A stretch of 64,000 bases of DNA from Bog-473 sp963706555 (GTDB lineage Bacteria; Actinomycetota; Acidimicrobiia; Acidimicrobiales; RAAP-2), in the NCBI GenBank assembly GCA_963706555.1, contig OY970164.1:4712001-4776000 (forward strand), in the 5' to 3' direction. The translations under genes were made by a program, and so were the position numbers. Shown here piece after piece: positions 62,845 through 64,000 of the stretch. Positions within the stretch are counted from its first letter, which is position 1, and each line of letters starts with the position of its first letter. The notes under the pieces are model-generated. The model ran no database searches, was not told the origin of the DNA, and saw only the letters and a program-made list of their open reading frames with translations.

Positions 62845-64000
62845 TGCCCCTCGTGGTCGGGGTGGATTCGTCGACATCGGCCTGCAAGGTGCAGGTACGC
62901 GACGCTGAGTCCGGCACCGTGGTGTCGTCGGCACGAGCACCGCATCCGGCGACGACGCCGCCTCGGAGCGAGCAGCATCCTCACGACTGGGCAACGGCCT
63001 TTCACGCGGCATGTGCTGCAGCAAAGGTGCCGACGACCTATCACCCCGCCGCCATCGCGGTCGCCGCGCAACAGCACGGTCTCGTGGTCCTGGGCCCCAA
63101 AGGCGAAGTGCTACGGCCGGCGAAGCTCTGGAACGACACCGAATCAGCCCAGGACACCGACGACCTCATCGCTGAACTCGCTGGAGGGCGAGCGGCCTGG
63201 GCTGCGGCGTGCGGGAGCGTACCCGTGCCTGCCTTCACGGTGACGAAGCTCCGTTGGTTGCGCCGTTGCGAACCTGAGATCCTGCGGCGCACGTCGGCGG
63301 TCATGCTGCCGCACGATTGGCTGACGTTGCAGCTCACCGGGCGACGGGTCACCGACCGTGGTGACGCCTCGGGTACGGGCTATTGGTCCCCTACCGAGTC
63401 CTGCTACCGCTTCGACGTGCTCGAAGACCTGATCGACCCCGGGGTGGACTGGGAAGCCGCACTTCCCGAGGTGCTCGACCCGCGGGACGTCGCCGGAGAC
63501 TGGCTCGGCACGGGAGCCCAGGTCGGTCCCGGGACCGGGGACAATATGGCGGCCGCCCTCGGGCTGGGTCTTCGGCCAGGCGACCTGGCCTTGAGCCTCG
63601 GGACCAGCGGCACCGCGTTCACCGTCGCCAAGCACCCCAGCGCCGATCCCACCGGAATCGTGGCCGGTTTCGCCGACGCGACAGGTGACTACCTACCCCT
63701 CGTGTGCACGATGAACGCGACCAAGGTGACCGACGCCGTGACGCGGCTGCTCGGAGTCGACCGGCAGCACTTCGACAATCTCGTGCTCGCTGCACCTGCG
63801 GGCGCCTCGGGTCTCGTGCTCGTGCCGCACTTCGACGGCGAGCGCACCCCGAACCGCCCAGATGCCACCGGCACTCTCACCGGTGTCCGTTCCGATGTCA
63901 CGCCGGCACAACTCGCCCGTGCCACCGTCGAGGGCGTGGTGTGCAATCTGCTGGAAGGTGCTGATGCGCTCGGTTGGGAAGGCACCGAGGGTCGTGTGTT
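62844..64000 (+). CDS. xylB: xylulokinase, partial at the right edge
   Basis: The first 385 codons of an FGGY-family sugar kinase. VVGVDSSTSACKVQV is the phosphate-1 loop, the family region AIAVAAQQHGLVVLGPKGEVLRPAKLWND follows, then HDWLTLQLTG, RGDASGTGY, GPGTGDNMAAALGLGL and LSLGTSGTAFTV (ATP-binding phosphate-2 loop). The GTG start overlaps the xylA stop. It phosphorylates D-xylulose for entry to the pentose phosphate pathway. The C-terminus lies beyond position 64000. Confidence 0.95.
   Translation, partial: MPLVVGVDSSTSACKVQVRDAESGTVVSSARAPHPATTPPRSEQHPHDWATAFHAACAAAKVPTTYHPAAIAVAAQQHGLVVLGPKGEVLRPAKLWNDTESAQDTDDLIAELAGGRAAWAAACGSVPVPAFTVTKLRWLRRCEPEILRRTSAVMLPHDWLTLQLTGRRVTDRGDASGTGYWSPTESCYRFDVLEDLIDPGVDWEAALPEVLDPRDVAGDWLGTGAQVGPGTGDNMAAALGLGLRPGDLALSLGTSGTAFTVAKHPSADPTGIVAGFADATGDYLPLVCTMNATKVTDAVTRLLGVDRQHFDNLVLAAPAGASGLVLVPHFDGERTPNRPDATGTLTGVRSDVTPAQLARATVEGVVCNLLEGADALGWEGTEGRV

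Noticed and set aside
61006..63024. A long minus-strand frame opposite xylA and xylB
   Set aside because: xylA and xylB are unmistakable on the plus strand; the opposing frame has no motifs.

Overview
The window is GC-rich DNA with dense, mostly short operons and many GTG starts. Its gene content fits a soil or aquatic actinobacterium: an NDMA-type alcohol dehydrogenase, a steroid dehydrogenase-like flavoprotein, many SDR/SnoaL/VOC/cupin catabolic enzymes, a GlxA-type AraC regulator, a MOSC-reductase fusion, DUF6457 and a group I xylose isomerase. An Acidimicrobiia-like lineage is my best guess, but this is inference. I saw no rRNA, tRNA or CRISPR array.

Layout. 1-4.4 kb (minus): alcohol dehydrogenase, alpha/beta hydrolase, small unknown protein and a frameshifted 3-ketosteroid-dehydrogenase-like gene that runs off the left edge. 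4.9-7.2 kb: a GGDEF-EAL cyclic-di-GMP protein. 7.3-17.6 kb: a catabolic cluster of hydrolase, aldo/keto reductase, SnoaL, three SDRs with altered active sites, cupin, DHFR-like protein, VOC protein, flavoprotein disulfide-reductase relative, a tandem muconolactone-isomerase-like protein, and an orphan branched-chain-type substrate-binding protein. 17.6-19.2 kb: GlxA/AraC regulator and a conserved unknown.

19.66-32.9 kb looks like a decayed genomic island of about 13 kb. Its left edge truncates an MFS transporter gene, leaving only the C-terminal end. At its right edge, next to an ArsR gene, lies a short ORF on the same strand that could be the start of the same transporter. Inside are a furA-katG-furB oxidative-stress module, remnants of IS481-, IS30- and IS1380-type transposases, a frameshifted large serine recombinase, two unknown genes, a 1303-residue secreted protein with near-identical 945-bp tandem repeats, and an acyltransferase scrap.

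33-50.5 kb is ordinary chromosome: ArsR, esterase, two complete MFS exporters, a UvrD-like helicase, ketopantoate-reductase-like enzyme, VOC, SnoaL and crotonase genes, then a minus-strand operon (hydrolase, LLM oxidoreductase, SDR, small dimeric barrel protein) divergent from a TetR gene with a palindromic operator candidate. 50.6-57 kb is a molybdenum-cofactor locus: MOSC-ferredoxin-reductase fusion, moeA, mobA, DUF6457 and a molybdopterin oxidoreductase. 57-61.5 kb holds a crotonase, a zinc-ribbon membrane protein, a surface beta-propeller protein and a Gfo/Idh oxidoreductase. 61.6-64 kb is xylA-xylB behind a LacI-type operator; xylB runs off the right edge.

Six otherwise normal chromosomal genes each carry one frameshift. 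Five of the six are off by the same amount, one extra base or two missing, which raises the question of assembly error versus real decay.
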